Shown here piece by piece: positions 37,585-47,990 of a DNA stretch of 64,000 nt. The notes under the pieces were generated by a model, which was not told where the DNA came from, searched no databases, and saw only the letters and a list, made by a program, of their open reading frames with translations. The position numbers and the translations under genes were made by a program. This DNA comes from Vandiemenella viatica. Lineage: Eukaryota > Arthropoda > Insecta > Orthoptera > Morabidae. Location of the stretch: assembly GCA_031002005.1 (NCBI GenBank), contig JARYHS010009186.1:183422437-183486436 (forward strand), given 5' to 3'. The stretch's first letter is position 1, and every line of letters begins with the position of its first letter.

Positions 37585-38830
37585 AACTCTAGAGATGTGC
37601 AAGATACCTCATAAAAGGTATCTGGAATACTAGATACTCTTAAGTAATGGATCTGAGATATCAGATACAAGATACTTTAGGAACTGATATTTGAAATACA
37701 AGATACAAAATATGTATTTTCAAAATACTTTATCAAGATAAAATACTTTTTTACACAACGAATTTTTATTTTTATTTTGAAACATGTTTCTTTGTCTACA
37801 ATGTACAAGATGTTCCTTAAAATTTTAAATGATACCTAAGTAAGAAAAACCAGTTCTTGAAACATCTTATCACTCATTTTTATTGTATAACTCTACAGAG
37901 AGTAACATCAACAGTTATTTACGAATCATTATTATTATTATTATTACTGGCAAGTAGTTATTTTAAGGTTTTATAACTAATTAATTAACAAACTGTATAT
38001 ATTCTAAACGGAACAGTTCCTACTATACGTGATAATACGGTAACCTAAACAGTTCAAACTATACATTTAATTCGATACCCTATATAAGAAATTAAATTTG
38101 TTAGATAGCTACCTTATACCGAAATGTATACTGTAATATTCTTAATAAACTAACTACAAAGCTTTCAGCTACCTGTAAATCAATAAAACTTGCGATAAAC
38201 AAAATATCTTATAACAATTAAGCAAATTTGAAACATATTTTAATATAAATAATTCTTCTCGCTAACAACAATCCTAACAATTTAATTGGCAATTTAAATT
38301 TTTTAAAGGAATTTAGTCTAAAAATTTAGCTAGTTTGATAGTAAATAGGTGTTTCGTGGGCATCCTTCACACAAGCTACCAACTACCAAGCAGTTCCGGC
38401 CAAGTGAAATCTAATTTGGATATAAACTTATTTAAATTAAATAAAAATTACCATTATTCATTTATCTACATTTCAATACCGTCGTTATGATTCAATAATA
38501 TTAATTGAACCTCGTAACACCAAACATAATTTTACATTATAAAAATTGGCGAGGAGTTAAGACAAGGGACAATATGTAGGTGGGTCAGTGTTTGTTAATG
38601 GTTTTCATAGTTCTTCACAATACAGGCAGACACAGGTAAGTAGACTATACAACTTTGTTCTTTGATATAGATTAATAATTTTTACGAATGCGTTCTCACT
38701 GTTGTCTATTTCTTTTTCATACAGTTAAAAAGAAAAGTGCATACAAGATACAAAATAAAGATTAAGAAAAGTAATTCAGATACAAGATGAAAATACATAT
38801 TTTGTATCTCTATTTCAAATACTTGAACTC
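37585..38830. mobile_element. Probable degenerate hAT-type element
   Basis: The left part begins tagagatgtgcaagatacc and has many gatacaagatac repeats. An inverted counterpart of tatttgaaatacaagataca (37690-37725) lies at 38789-38825. No matching target duplication or right terminus was found, so the boundaries are approximate. It starts only 37 bp after the target duplication of the 3.8 kb hAT element. Confidence 0.45.
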
Positions 38831-40149
38831 ACGTTTTTTGGAATACAGGATCCAACTTGCCGAAAATTGTTTGACCTCTACATATAATATGATTAGTGGA
38901 GATATTTCTCGCAATTACAGCTTTCAATTTTTATTTATTTATTTTTTAAACCATTATTCTTTCTGTTTTCATAGTTTTCCAAACAGTTTTGTACATTTTA
39001 TTCGTAGGCAAAAGAAATGGACGGTAATTGTTGTTTGGTTGAGTTTCAAATCACCGTTAAGAAAATTTGCTGATGTATGTTAGTACCATTTTTCTTTCTC
39101 TAAAGAGTTCTTCAACGTCTCGGCTCCAGTAAAATCAATTTAATTGTGATGTAGTGCGTGTTCCTGTGGAAACAGAAATCAGCAGCAAACATTCTGTCAA
39201 CAACAATTACGCTGTTGAATTGTATGTTCGCAGATCAAACACAACTAAAATTACTGAAACCACTTACGCGAATTATATTTTCGTCAGTCATTTATTTTCA
39301 TTCAGTAAATTGGGAAAAAAATTGTATTATTTATCGTACATATCAAATTGTTGAAATCGAAGTGTTAAAAAGTTTGCAAAATAGGTTTTACTCGGTATTC
39401 TTAGCAATTCTTGGAATTCACACAATCATTTTTGTGTATTTAATAGGTATCAACTTTTTTGTTCAAACAAACATCAAAAATGCTACTAATCACATTACAA
39501 AATATTCTCCACCATGTCAGTGTGTTGCCTCATTTTGTGCTTAAGTGAAACACAAAATGGGTCTCCATCCAAGCATCAAGATTTTACTGTAAAAGTGTTA
39601 CACTTGTTAGAAATAATGTATTTATACAGATAACGTTTAAAACTATTGTCTTAAGCGGTTCTGAGGCACACTTAAACCGATAGTAGGATCCTATGCAAAG
39701 CCATTTATCTCTTTTTCTTGAAACATCTTATTCGTATGAGAAAACATTACGCGAAGGAAATCCGACCATTTCTGTCTAATACATACAGTAAATCCTTAGA
39801 AGAGAAAAAAGTACCTTCAAAGTTGAAAATCGTGCAGATAAACCTAATTTTCAAGAAATGATATATCTATGACTTCTGTTTGAGTAGATTTCAAGAGTAA
39901 ATTATATATTCGAATATTATAAATGTTCTAGACGAAAACTACACTAACCAATACGAATTTCGGAAAGCCTTCGACTTTTGCTCTACATAACCGCCTTGTA
40001 GGAAAGATGCGAGGATTGGTACAGATCAGTACCGGATTAGCCATATACCAAGAGGTAGCAAATGGTACGGGTTACCACTGCCCCAGACTGCGAAAAGCAG
40101 AGGGCCTCTTCTTCACATTTACTACGGGCTCCGCGCTGTTTTAATCCGG

Positions 40150-40187
<38 letters not shown>

Positions 40188-40290
40188 GTGGCTTTACGCC
40201 TCGTTGACATCTAGGTCATTAGAGGCGGGATGGGACTGAGGATAAGAAACGGAAGGAATTCGGCCATGGCCTTTTGAAGGAAGCATCCCG
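40150..40290 (-). repeat. SINE family A 3' half with long T-run
   Basis: A 33 nt T-run (the reverse-complement tail) is followed by tgtggctttacgcctcgttg, aggaattcggccatggcc and gaaggaagcatcccgg, where the copy stops. The head is missing. It abuts the older LINE fragment. Confidence 0.8.
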
Positions 40291-40293
40291 GCA

Positions 40294-40410
40294 GTATATT
40301 GTCGTTGACGGAGTCTCTTCTAAGCTATATGTTACATCAGGTGTTCCTCAAGGAAGAGTAATAAGACCACTTCTTTTCTTGGAGACGATGTTAAATAGCA
40401 GTTTGACATA
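40294..40410 (+). pseudogene. Older LINE, RT fragment upstream of the jockey insertion
   Basis: The + strand reads YIVVDGVSSKLYVTSGVPQG then RVIRPLLFL, the conserved reverse-transcriptase block before the catalytic FADD. The catalytic block itself is missing. The same protein resumes at 42730 after the jockey-like element (YKEVKNSINCLKIQRDLDII), so the newer element landed in, and replaced, the region between. Confidence 0.7.
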
Positions 40411-42712
40411 CTACAGACTGTAAATGATCTATCCTCCGATCACCAGCCAGTCCTCCTTAAACTAAAGAACTGGAGCTCATCACTCACGGCAGAAAAAAAA
40501 TCCAAACACACGGACTGGGACTACTTCACCAGGATCGTACACAATAAAATCAACCCAAATTTCAACGTCACCTCAGTAGATAGGATAGACCAGGCCATAC
40601 ACCATTTCGACAGAGTGGTGACGGAGGCTGACAAGCGGTCCTCCATAACAACAACACACAGACCCACAACTTACGCCGAGCTACCGCCCGACATCGAGCA
40701 ACTGCGGTATCTCAAAAACACGTCGAGGAAACTGTGGCAAAGGTTCCGCGACCCACGGGATAAAAGAAGGTATCGACAGCTCACCAATGAACTGAGAGGA
40801 CGCCTGCAAGAGCTCAAGACAAGGCAGTGGGAAACAAAGATGGCACACCTCACCCTCCAGAACAGAGACGCCTGGCAACTGGTGCGCGCCCTCAAGGAGC
40901 CGAGGGAACCCAATGGCCCTGCCGGACCATGCTTCCTACCAGTGGCAAAGGCGGAAGTCCTAGCGGAACACTTCGCGGCACAACATGTCGAAGTTCAATA
41001 CAACTTAACAGAAGCGGAAAGGCAGACGGCCGCCAACATCCAGCAGACAGCAGAAGAAATCCTAGCAGCACCACCAGAAGATGAACCCGAGCTTGCCACA
41101 CCCGGGGAAGTAAGATCAATAGTAAAAAAACTGAGCACCAATAAATCACCAGGCGCAGACCGCATAACAAACATGCACTTGAAGAAATTGCCAACAAAAG
41201 GACTAGTCCTACTCACCAGAGTCTTCAATGCATGCATGCTCAAGAGATACTTCCCCGACAGCTGGAAAACTGCCAAGGTGACGGCCATACCGAAACGTGG
41301 GAAGGACCAGCGTCACCCGGCATACTACAGGCCAATAAGCCTACTCCCCTCCGCCTCTAAAGTACTAGAAAGACTAGTACTTAAGCGAATAAACACAAGC
41401 CTAGAGGCGGCAAAAACAATTCGCAAGGAGCAATTCGGCTTTCAAAGCCGAGTCGGTAGCACTAGCCAACTACTCCGATTAACTGAAGACGTGTCAAGGG
41501 GATTCAATATGAAATGCTCGACGGCCGCTGTGTTCTTAGACATTGAAAAAGCGTTCGACAAGGTGTGGCACGCCAACCTTATCACCAAACTAAGAACACA
41601 GACGACCATCCGTTACTGTTACGTTCAGCTAATCGGAAGCTACATTACAAATCGGAAATTCTTTGTCACAATACAAGGACAAAGATCTGGTCTATACCCA
41701 ATCCCGGTGGGTATTCCTCAAGGATCGCCACTTGCACCGGTCCTATTCATCAAATATGTAAATGACGCACCTGTAGCACCTTGGGTCAAAATCGCTCAAT
41801 TTGCTGACGACACCACTGTGTATGCTACGGGAAGTAAACATAATGTTATAATCAACAGACTACAGCGGAGCCTACACCTACTCGACAAGTGGTGTCGAGT
41901 CAATAAAATCAAAGTTAACCCCACAAAATGTGTCGCAGTATACTTCACAAAAAAAAGGCCAGTATTAACCAAAAAACTCAAAATTATGGGCCAAGAGCTA
42001 GAGTGGAAAAAACACACCAAATATTTAGGCATCACGCTGGACTCCAAACTTCTCTTCCGTGAACACATCCTGGATAGGAGAAGGCAGGGCCTGGCCATAA
42101 TCCAGAATCTCTTTCCGATACTTTACAGCACGGAATTATCGACTCAAACCAAATTACGTATCTATAAATCCGTCATCCGCCCCTTCATCCTGTATGGATG
42201 CCAGGTGTGGGGGACGGCAGCAGACTACAACTTGCTCCACCTACAAAGACTTCAAAACAGGTGCCTCAGGACCATCCTACGTGCACCAAGGTTAACATCA
42301 ACAGCTCTTATACACAACGAAACTGCCACAGAAACAATACGAACGGAAATCTTTCAACAAACAGAAAAGTTTCATGAAAGAATAGAAAAATTCAGAGAAA
42401 GCGACGAGAGGCTCCATACCCTTGGCACCACGATGCCAAGGCCCTGGCACTCCCATCGAGTACCATTAAGTATCATATATCAGCCGGAATAGCACTGATA
42501 TGATTACAAGAAAACTGTAGGGGTTTTTCACATAAGGTCGTCCCAGACGACCATAGCCATGTTTTCCCCTCAAAGCGCAAATAAAAAAAGAGTCCCCAAA
42601 ACAACCCTATCCAATACAAAGTGACACATAGCAGTAGAGCTACCTAGGTAGCGGGACATGCACAAACACGCCGTTGAGGCAACGACAGAAAAATTAAAAA
42701 AAAAAAAAAAAA
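40411..42712 (+). mobile_element. jockey-like LINE, 5'-truncated
   Basis: This non-LTR retrotransposon starts abruptly within the end of an endonuclease domain (NDLSSDHQPVLLKL from 40423), carries a full reverse-transcriptase frame, and ends with a 3' untranslated region and A-run (42694-42712). The GC content is higher than the surrounding intron and the frame is unbroken, so it is one of the youngest insertions here. 5' truncation is usual for LINE copies. No target duplication was recognised. Confidence 0.88.
40423..42492 (+). CDS. jockey-like ORF2: endonuclease tail and reverse transcriptase (partial)
   Basis: An open frame of 689 codons. It begins in the last endonuclease motif (SSDHQPVLL). 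Its RT domain includes KSPGADRITNMHLKKLP, YYRPISLLPSASKVLERLVL, EQFGFQSRVGSTSQL, FLDIEKAFDKVWH (first catalytic Asp block), GIPQGSPLAPVLF, and FADDTTVYATG (catalytic Asp pair). Downstream are KYLGITLDSKLLFREHI and LRIYKSVIRPFILYGCQVWG, typical of the jockey clade. The N-terminal endonuclease and ORF1 are missing, so it cannot move by itself. The initiation codon of the original gene is absent. Confidence 0.9.
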   Translation, partial: NDLSSDHQPVLLKLKNWSSSLTAEKKSKHTDWDYFTRIVHNKINPNFNVTSVDRIDQAIHHFDRVVTEADKRSSITTTHRPTTYAELPPDIEQLRYLKNTSRKLWQRFRDPRDKRRYRQLTNELRGRLQELKTRQWETKMAHLTLQNRDAWQLVRALKEPREPNGPAGPCFLPVAKAEVLAEHFAAQHVEVQYNLTEAERQTAANIQQTAEEILAAPPEDEPELATPGEVRSIVKKLSTNKSPGADRITNMHLKKLPTKGLVLLTRVFNACMLKRYFPDSWKTAKVTAIPKRGKDQRHPAYYRPISLLPSASKVLERLVLKRINTSLEAAKTIRKEQFGFQSRVGSTSQLLRLTEDVSRGFNMKCSTAAVFLDIEKAFDKVWHANLITKLRTQTTIRYCYVQLIGSYITNRKFFVTIQGQRSGLYPIPVGIPQGSPLAPVLFIKYVNDAPVAPWVKIAQFADDTTVYATGSKHNVIINRLQRSLHLLDKWCRVNKIKVNPTKCVAVYFTKKRPVLTKKLKIMGQELEWKKHTKYLGITLDSKLLFREHILDRRRQGLAIIQNLFPILYSTELSTQTKLRIYKSVIRPFILYGCQVWGTAADYNLLHLQRLQNRCLRTILRAPRLTSTALIHNETATETIRTEIFQQTEKFHERIEKFRESDERLHTLGTTMPRPWHSHRVPLSIIYQPE

Positions 42713-42715
42713 ATC

Positions 42716-43394
42716 ACTGATTTTAGTTATATATAAGGAAGTAAAAAATTCTATCAACTGCTTAAAAATTCAGCGTGATCTCGATATTATTTTGGGATGG
42801 AGCGATGAATGGTACTTACTCTAAATTCTATAAAGCGCAAGGCATTGCGCCTGGCTAACAAAAAGAATCCGTTTGTTGTGGGGTACAAAGTAAACAGTAG
42901 TTATTCATATGGTTGATTCCCTGAAGTATTTGTACGTTACGGTACAAAGCAACATGAAATGAGATCTGCACATAACTGCAGTCGTAGTTAGAGCTAATTC
43001 TACACTTCGGTGCATAGGTAAAATTTTGAAAATTTTTAAAGTAAAAAGAAAGGTGATGGCGTACAAAACAATCCTACGTCCCCATTCTGACTACTGTAGT
43101 GCCGTTTGTGATCTGTTTCTCATGGTATTGATAGATAGTGTAAGGAAAGTACAGACAAGAGCCGCTGTATTTGTTACTGTTTGCCACAATCCTTACGAAA
43201 GTGTCACATAGATTGGGTTAGAATTGTCTAGCAAACAAACGTAATGGAAAAGATGCGACGAAATATTTCTTCCACCAACTTATTTGGATCAGAATGACAG
43301 AACACATAAAATTAGATGCCATACTCATGCTCATATGAGCTCTTTCTTCCATCGTGTCATTCGAGATTGGAATGTACAGAGTTTTGGCGCAAAG
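42716..43394 (+). pseudogene. Older LINE, RT C-terminal part (family K)
   Basis: The + strand reads YKEVKNSINCLKIQRDLDII then LGWSDEWYLL, and later KVMAYKTILRPHSDYCSAVC, with several stops and frameshifts. It continues to 43394, is interrupted by a hAT element, and resumes at 44130 with its 3' end. A second copy of this LINE's 3' part is at 53.6-54.2 kb. Confidence 0.75.
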
Positions 43395-44129
43395 TAGGGA
43401 TGGCGATCTGAGATCGATTAATCGAAGAATCGATCTTTTGGACGAAAAAATCGATTTTTTTAAATCGATACCCGTGAAAATCGAATGTGAAAAAACACTT
43501 TCTACATGTAATGCACTTGCAGATGAAAGTCAGGGTTTAAACGATGAAATTGAACAATATTTGTCGCAATCAATTGTGCACCTGAAGTATGATCCTATAC
43601 TTTACTGGCAAGAACAAAAAAATCAATTTATCATCACGTTTACTCAACATCCAAGAAGTATATCTGCATAGTGGGATCATCAGTACCTTGCGAGCGCCTT
43701 TTCTTTTTATTTCCGGCGACATCGCAAGTGATGTTCGGAATCGATTGGATCCTAGTAGACTGGACAGACTGTTTTGTTCCTGAAAAGCTTGGACATTAAG
43801 CACTGGGGACTGAAAACTATATCATTACAAAAATGTTTTATGTAACCAACAAATTGTGAAATAAATTTCTGTATACCTGATACTTTGATTTAGTTGTAAA
43901 AACACTTTAATTAGTTTAAAAATGATAGAAGATCGATTATTATGGTGTCCTTCTTGTTTTCCATGATTGGAATTATATTAAAAATACGAACACGAGTAGC
44001 AAATCGAAAAAAGATCGATTTTTAGAAAATCGATCTTTTAGACCTCGATTTTTTTATGAACCGATTTATCATATTTCGATTCGTATCGATTCATGAATCG
44101 ATCTTTTTCGGAAAGAATCACCATCCCTA
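43395..44129 (+). mobile_element. hAT-type element with transposase remnant, inside LINE
   Basis: A 735 bp element with ends tagggatggcgat and (revcomp) tagggatggtgat. It is flanked by gcgcaaag and atgcaaag, an 8 bp duplication with two differences. Both ends are rich in atcgat-type motifs. It interrupts the older LINE: the LINE sequence just before (agttttggcgcaaagt) continues directly after (tgcaaagtacctttgcc). Confidence 0.82.
43495..43783 (+). pseudogene. hAT transposase C-terminal dimerisation fragment
   Basis: One frame reads DEIEQYLSQSIVHLKYDPIL then YWQEQKNQF. After a frameshift the second reads ISGDIASDVRNRLDPSRLDR. These are the two halves of the hATC dimerisation domain (DP..WW and S.P.ERLFS..G....RN.L.P). 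The N-terminal and catalytic parts are absent, so this is a deletion derivative. Confidence 0.82.
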
Positions 44130-44195
44130 ATGCAAAGTACCTTTGCCACCCACATTTTTTGAATTGCAGAGTATGAATGTGATTGTATATGTAGA
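44130..44195 (+). pseudogene. Older LINE 3' end (family K), after hAT insertion
   Basis: Sequence tgcaaagtacctttgccacc then gaattgcagagtatgaatgt matches the 3' terminus of the related copy at about 54170-54225 (gtgaattgcagagtatcgat). It closes the nested structure that starts at 40294. Confidence 0.7.
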
Positions 44196-45050
44196 TAAAC
44201 GTTTCCACTGCGAGAAGTATAGGACTAGGCAATGTTAAATGGATAGGTTCTACGAAGAAACAGTTAAATTTTCAGCTTGCCAGCATTACATCAAAGCATA
44301 ACGTAAGCTATCAGTGCCATGGCATAACCTATCAAAACATGCAGTTTCGTCTAAATGAGTTCGTTGAATTTTGCTCCATCCGTGCACAGTCATACAAAAT
44401 TCCAAAATTTATAATTTGGTCTCTATATCATCGGGAAGTATGGAAGTTATATTAGCTGATAACATAAGCTATAATCCTAGGAAGTTTTCTTAAATTCCGT
44501 TCTTTATTTGTTGCGTGATTCAGGCACAGTCAAAAATCGCAAAATTGACTGGTTTCACCTGTGTGTGATACCCAATCTGGATGCAGACGTACGAAGTGGC
44601 GGATCTATCAATTTTCCGAGCATGGGCTTAGGTAGGGTGGGAAAAAATTCAAGATATAGGAATGTGGGAGTGTAGGGACATTGCCACCGGAGCGTGAATG
44701 CTCCATCGCAAATAGAATTAAATTAATGCTATTAGAATGACCAGATCGTTAAGATCTGTGAATCACTTTCTGCGTGAAGCAAGACAGACAAGAAATAAAA
44801 ATTCAATAGCATCTCTGTCTTCGGCAGTGTACATTGCAACTAGTCTTTTTGAAATAATTTATTGTTCAGATACCACTTTTATACTGGGATAAAGTTATAT
44901 TGGATTAGTACGAAAGTTAAGGACGAAATCAGAGTGCTAATAGGAAATCCTATTGAAATAAAAGAACATTTCTAAAGTGAAATAATTTGCCGTCACATCA
45001 GATATAAATTTCATTAAGATTACCGGATATTTTTTATTATTATTTTTTAG

Positions 45051-45188
45051 GTGACCGCTACCGACTGCGACTCCAACCGAGCGCAGGATCTGGTGTACTC
45101 CTTGACGGGACAGGGGGTCGAGGCTGACGGACCAACAGGCGCCAACTTCGATATCAACCGCACCTCGGGGGAGATATTCGTGCTCAAG
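45051..45188 (+). CDS. CadN: CadN internal exon 2 (cadherin repeat core)
   Basis: This 138 nt exon encodes 46 residues, phase 0 at both ends. The acceptor is a strong T-rich tract ending ttttttag/GTG and the donor is AAG/gtgagt. The peptide begins VTATDCDSNRAQDLVYSLTG, which supplies the D.D calcium ligands expected early in an EC repeat. It ends NFDINRTSGEIFVLK, the usual turn before the LDRD motif that starts the next exon. Like the first exon it is GC-rich and keeps frame across a 30.3 kb intron. An old LINE 3' end finishes about 850 bp upstream of its acceptor. Confidence 0.9.
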
Positions 45189-45954
45189 GTGAGTGCGGAA
45201 CAGTTGACATCAGAATTACTTGACGGTTTCTATCTTCTCGGGTCACTTACTATCCAAATGACAGGAGATGATGTGTCCTCATTCTTAGTTAATCGATTAA
45301 TAGTACATTTAAAATTCAGACTTTAATGGAAAAATTAACAAAAAACAAGGAACCAGTCTCAGAGTGTATACCTACTATCAACGCAGATATCAAATATCTT
45401 TATATTTATACTTTATTGATAGAGATTCATTAAGAGCAAGCCGTTTCACAGCACGATCTGCAAACATCAAATTTTACCTTGTCAGGTTCAAAAATGGGGA
45501 ACTGATGAAAACAGAACGATAGAAGTTGGGAGGATTCATATTTTGATGATGATTCAGAATCTGGTTCCTTCAAAACATTATGGTAACAAAATTTTCTATA
45601 GTGCAAAGTATAACGTGGGAAAAAGCCGTGGTGGTTTCCATTCATCATTGGAAAGAGATATATGAATTAACAATCATGGAAAATGATAGTAAGCACAACA
45701 GCTCACCTCAAATTGTATTTTTATATAAAATTTTAATGATTATGATAACTAAAAAATGTTAAAACTCATTATTTCATCTGAATTGTGCATCGTTGTTGAC
45801 GGTCTTTTTGTTGTTGCCGAGTGTAAACATTTGGAGTGGTAGTTTGATAGACATTTGGTGCACACAAATTCTCTTGTCATAATCGCTAATTGAAACAAGC
45901 ATAAAATCATCTCTTTTCTTCTATGAGCTATACTAATTCTTCTGCCAATACCCA

Positions 45955-46680
45955 TCTAAGCATTGTATAGTCCAAGCACGTTCTTCACTTTTGTCTTTCT
46001 TCCAATAACTACCAACTAGCTCTTTCATCAAGTCAGTTATGATTGTGTTCTGCGGTTTTTTCCACAGCTACACGCCATTATGCCCCGTCCAACTCCTCAA
46101 TTTGACACCCGAAGCGTGTGTTCCATTTTACACTGCCAAATTCAAGGGATGGTCTGTTCAAGTATTTGTAACCCAATTCCGTCACTTATGTGGCATATGC
46201 CCTTATATCTCTCTCCAATAAATGAATGATTTTGAAAACTTTCCCTACCATACGCCCAATCCCTTCACCACAATCCTTCTTTTTTTGTACCTAATATGCT
46301 GATTCTTCTTAGCATTTATTTTCATTCCATGTTGACCTATCTACTACATAGATCCCTCCGTAGCTTCAAAGTATCTAGTGATTTTTTTTTTAATGGCTTT
46401 ACGTTTCGTTGACATTGAGTTCATTGGAGGCGGGAAAGGATTGGGGCTAGGGCCGGGAAAAAATTCGACCAAAGCCTTTTCAAAGAACCATATCGTTATT
46501 CACCTCGAGTGAAAACCGAAATATGGATGGTCGAATAGGGATTCGATTCTGCGTCCTCCCGAATGCGAGTTCAATGTGTTACCGCTCAACCACCACCTCG
46601 ATTCTTCAATGTTAAGTCTGTCATATAAAATTATGGCATTTGCAAACAGTCCAACATTTGACTATAAACTATCAACAGAT
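45955..46680 (-). pseudogene. LINE family L fragment interrupted by a SINE
   Basis: Blocks such as ctctttcatcaagtcagtta, cccgtccaactcctcaattt and tgctgattcttcttagcatt match, in order, the fuller copy at 54.9-55.4 kb, and after the SINE the match continues (ctataaactatcaacagatt, cattagaataatt). The coding strand is minus. It is far too decayed to code. Confidence 0.7.
46384..46605 (-). repeat. SINE family A copy inside LINE fragment
   Basis: A near full-length minus-strand copy: T-run, ggctttacgtttcgttgaca, cggccaaagcc-like decayed body, agggattcgattctgcgtcc (B-box region) and head end at ctcaaccaccacctcg. It is inserted into the LINE fragment and is therefore younger than it. Confidence 0.85.
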
Positions 46681-47296
46681 TCAGTCATTAGAATAATTAA
46701 ACAATTTTTTGTTTTACTTATTGAGGATTGAAGTGGATAATGAAGTGTAAAGTAGTAGGCCTACTAGTTAGAAATAATAAACGAATAGAAATCAACACAA
46801 ACTACAATCAGTTAGAAAACTAAGCCGGTTACTTTATTCCAGGGGAGTGAGGTGTAAATATTTTTTATTGAATACACTGAAAGAAATTGTGAACATAGAA
46901 GATTAAATGTAACCAGTAAATATTTTTGTTTATTACGCCAATCGAATGGTAGTAAATTAAACCAATGAGCAGAAATCAGAATCTTCATTATTTGTGCATA
47001 CCAACTGTATCGTGTGCATTTTGGAGCATTATTGCGGTATTTGTTACAATGATTTCACCTACCGTAGTGTGATGCTTTGTATAGAACTTAGCATTTTCTT
47101 TGACTGAAAATTGTGATATGATAAAATAATGAAATACTGAATAATTTTACTGACCAATAGTTATAGTACAATTTTCGTTTTTACCCTTATACCATAACAT
47201 GATATAAGGTTTTTTATAGTTTTTTATCGTCAGCATTATTGGTATCAATTCAATATTAACTTATAAGAAACAAGTGCTTGAAAACTGTTTCAGCAG

Positions 47297-47483
47297 CCTT
47301 TAGATAGAGATCAACCAAATGGTCGACCCCAGTGGAAGTTTACAGTATTTGCTCAAGATGAAGGAGGCGAAGGTCTTGTTGGTTATGCTGACATACAGAT
47401 CAATCTCAAGGATATCAATGATAATGCACCACTTTTTCCAAAAACAACATACTCTGGTAGTGTTATGGAAAATGGAACAGCGG
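47297..47483 (+). CDS. CadN: CadN internal exon 3 (end of one EC repeat, start of next)
   Basis: This 187 nt exon enters in phase 0 and leaves in phase 1. It begins PLDRDQPNGRPQWKF, runs through the repeat-boundary motif LKDINDNAPLF, and opens the next repeat with YSGSVMENGTAG. The acceptor is a NAGNAG tandem (ttcagcag). Use of the second AG gives the CadN-like join LK/PLDRD; use of the first (exon start 47294) would insert one glutamine. The donor is GCGG/gtatgg. It is followed by an 88 bp intron, the only short intron in the window. Confidence 0.92.
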
Positions 47484-47571
47484 GTATGGATCGTAGCTAT
47501 TAATCATTAAATGATCTTCTTCGTTTCAGGAATATTTTCTTTTCTGTATGTGCCCTACATTATTGTTTAAG
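47484..47571 (+). other. 88 bp CadN intron (only short intron)
   Basis: A phase-1 intron with donor gtatgg and acceptor attgtttaag. It is free of repeats, in sharp contrast with its neighbours of 2-30 kb. Confidence 0.9.
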
Positions 47572-47805
47572 GAATGAGTGTAATGACAATGACTGCAGTC
47601 GACTATGATGATCCCAGTGAAGGTACGAATGCCCGTCTGACATATTCAATAGAAAAGAATGTAATTGATGAAGAGACAGGTTCTCCAATATTTGAAATAG
47701 ATACCGAGACTGGAATTATTAAAACATCTGTGTGCTGCCTGGACCGAGAAAAAACACCAGATTACTCTATTCAAGTTGTTGCTATAGATGGAGGAGGTCT
47801 AAAAG
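47572..47805 (+). CDS. CadN: CadN internal exon 4 (EC repeat body)
   Basis: This 234 nt exon enters in phase 1 and leaves in phase 1. It reads MSVMTMTAVDYDDPSEGTN, then SIEKNVIDEETGSPIFEID, then SVCCLDREKTPDYSIQVVA, and ends at GGGLKG. The AVDYDD and LDRE motifs are the calcium-site and mid-repeat motifs of an EC domain. The paired cysteines in the CCLDRE turn are typical of this CadN repeat. The acceptor is attgtttaag/GA and the donor is AAAG/gtaaca. It is AT-rich in its wobble positions, unlike the first two exons. Confidence 0.93.
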
Positions 47806-47990
47806 GTAACAGTGACAATTTAATATATGAAGTCTCGTAACAATTATGCACTAGTCTTGCTTAAAACATTTTTAATGATTAACTAATTTCTTTAATGAAT
47901 GGTAACATATTTTTAGCCATTCCACATAAAATAATGCTCTTTAAAATATGGACTCTAATGCTGTGGTGAATACTGATATAAAAGTGAATT

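Larger units (their letters stand above)
14763..45050 (+). other. 30.3 kb CadN intron
   Basis: This intron joins two phase-0 exons (gtagga donor, ttttttag acceptor) and is filled with repeats listed separately. I see no supportable gene or element in about 17700-18480, 23915-31585 (apart from poly-A/T runs at 25540 and 26250 and a LINE scrap near 26365-26400), 38830-40150, and 44200-45050. In those stretches frames are short and AT-biased. A degenerate dispersed repeat seen at 18740-19260 recurs in part at 8030-8160 and 27535-27700. A tRNA-like SINE head lies near 34608-34645. Confidence 0.8.
45189..47296 (+). other. CadN intron between exons 2 and 3
   Basis: A phase-0 intron with donor gtgagt and a NAGNAG acceptor. 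It contains a minus-strand family L LINE fragment (about 45950-46680) interrupted by a SINE. The rest (45189-45950, 46690-47290) is AT-rich with nothing recognisable. Confidence 0.85.

Noticed and set aside
37302..37670. 122-codon minus-strand frame as a host gene
   Set aside because: Half is a hAT C-terminal remnant, and the rest crosses the element terminus and target duplication.
39158..39544. 128-codon plus-strand frame at 39.2-39.5 kb
   Set aside because: AT-rich composition, no domain, overlaps another frame, and no splice or promoter evidence.
40671..41288. Minus-strand frames of 65-101 codons over the jockey region
   Set aside because: They are antisense shadows of the RT frame, with no motif of their own.
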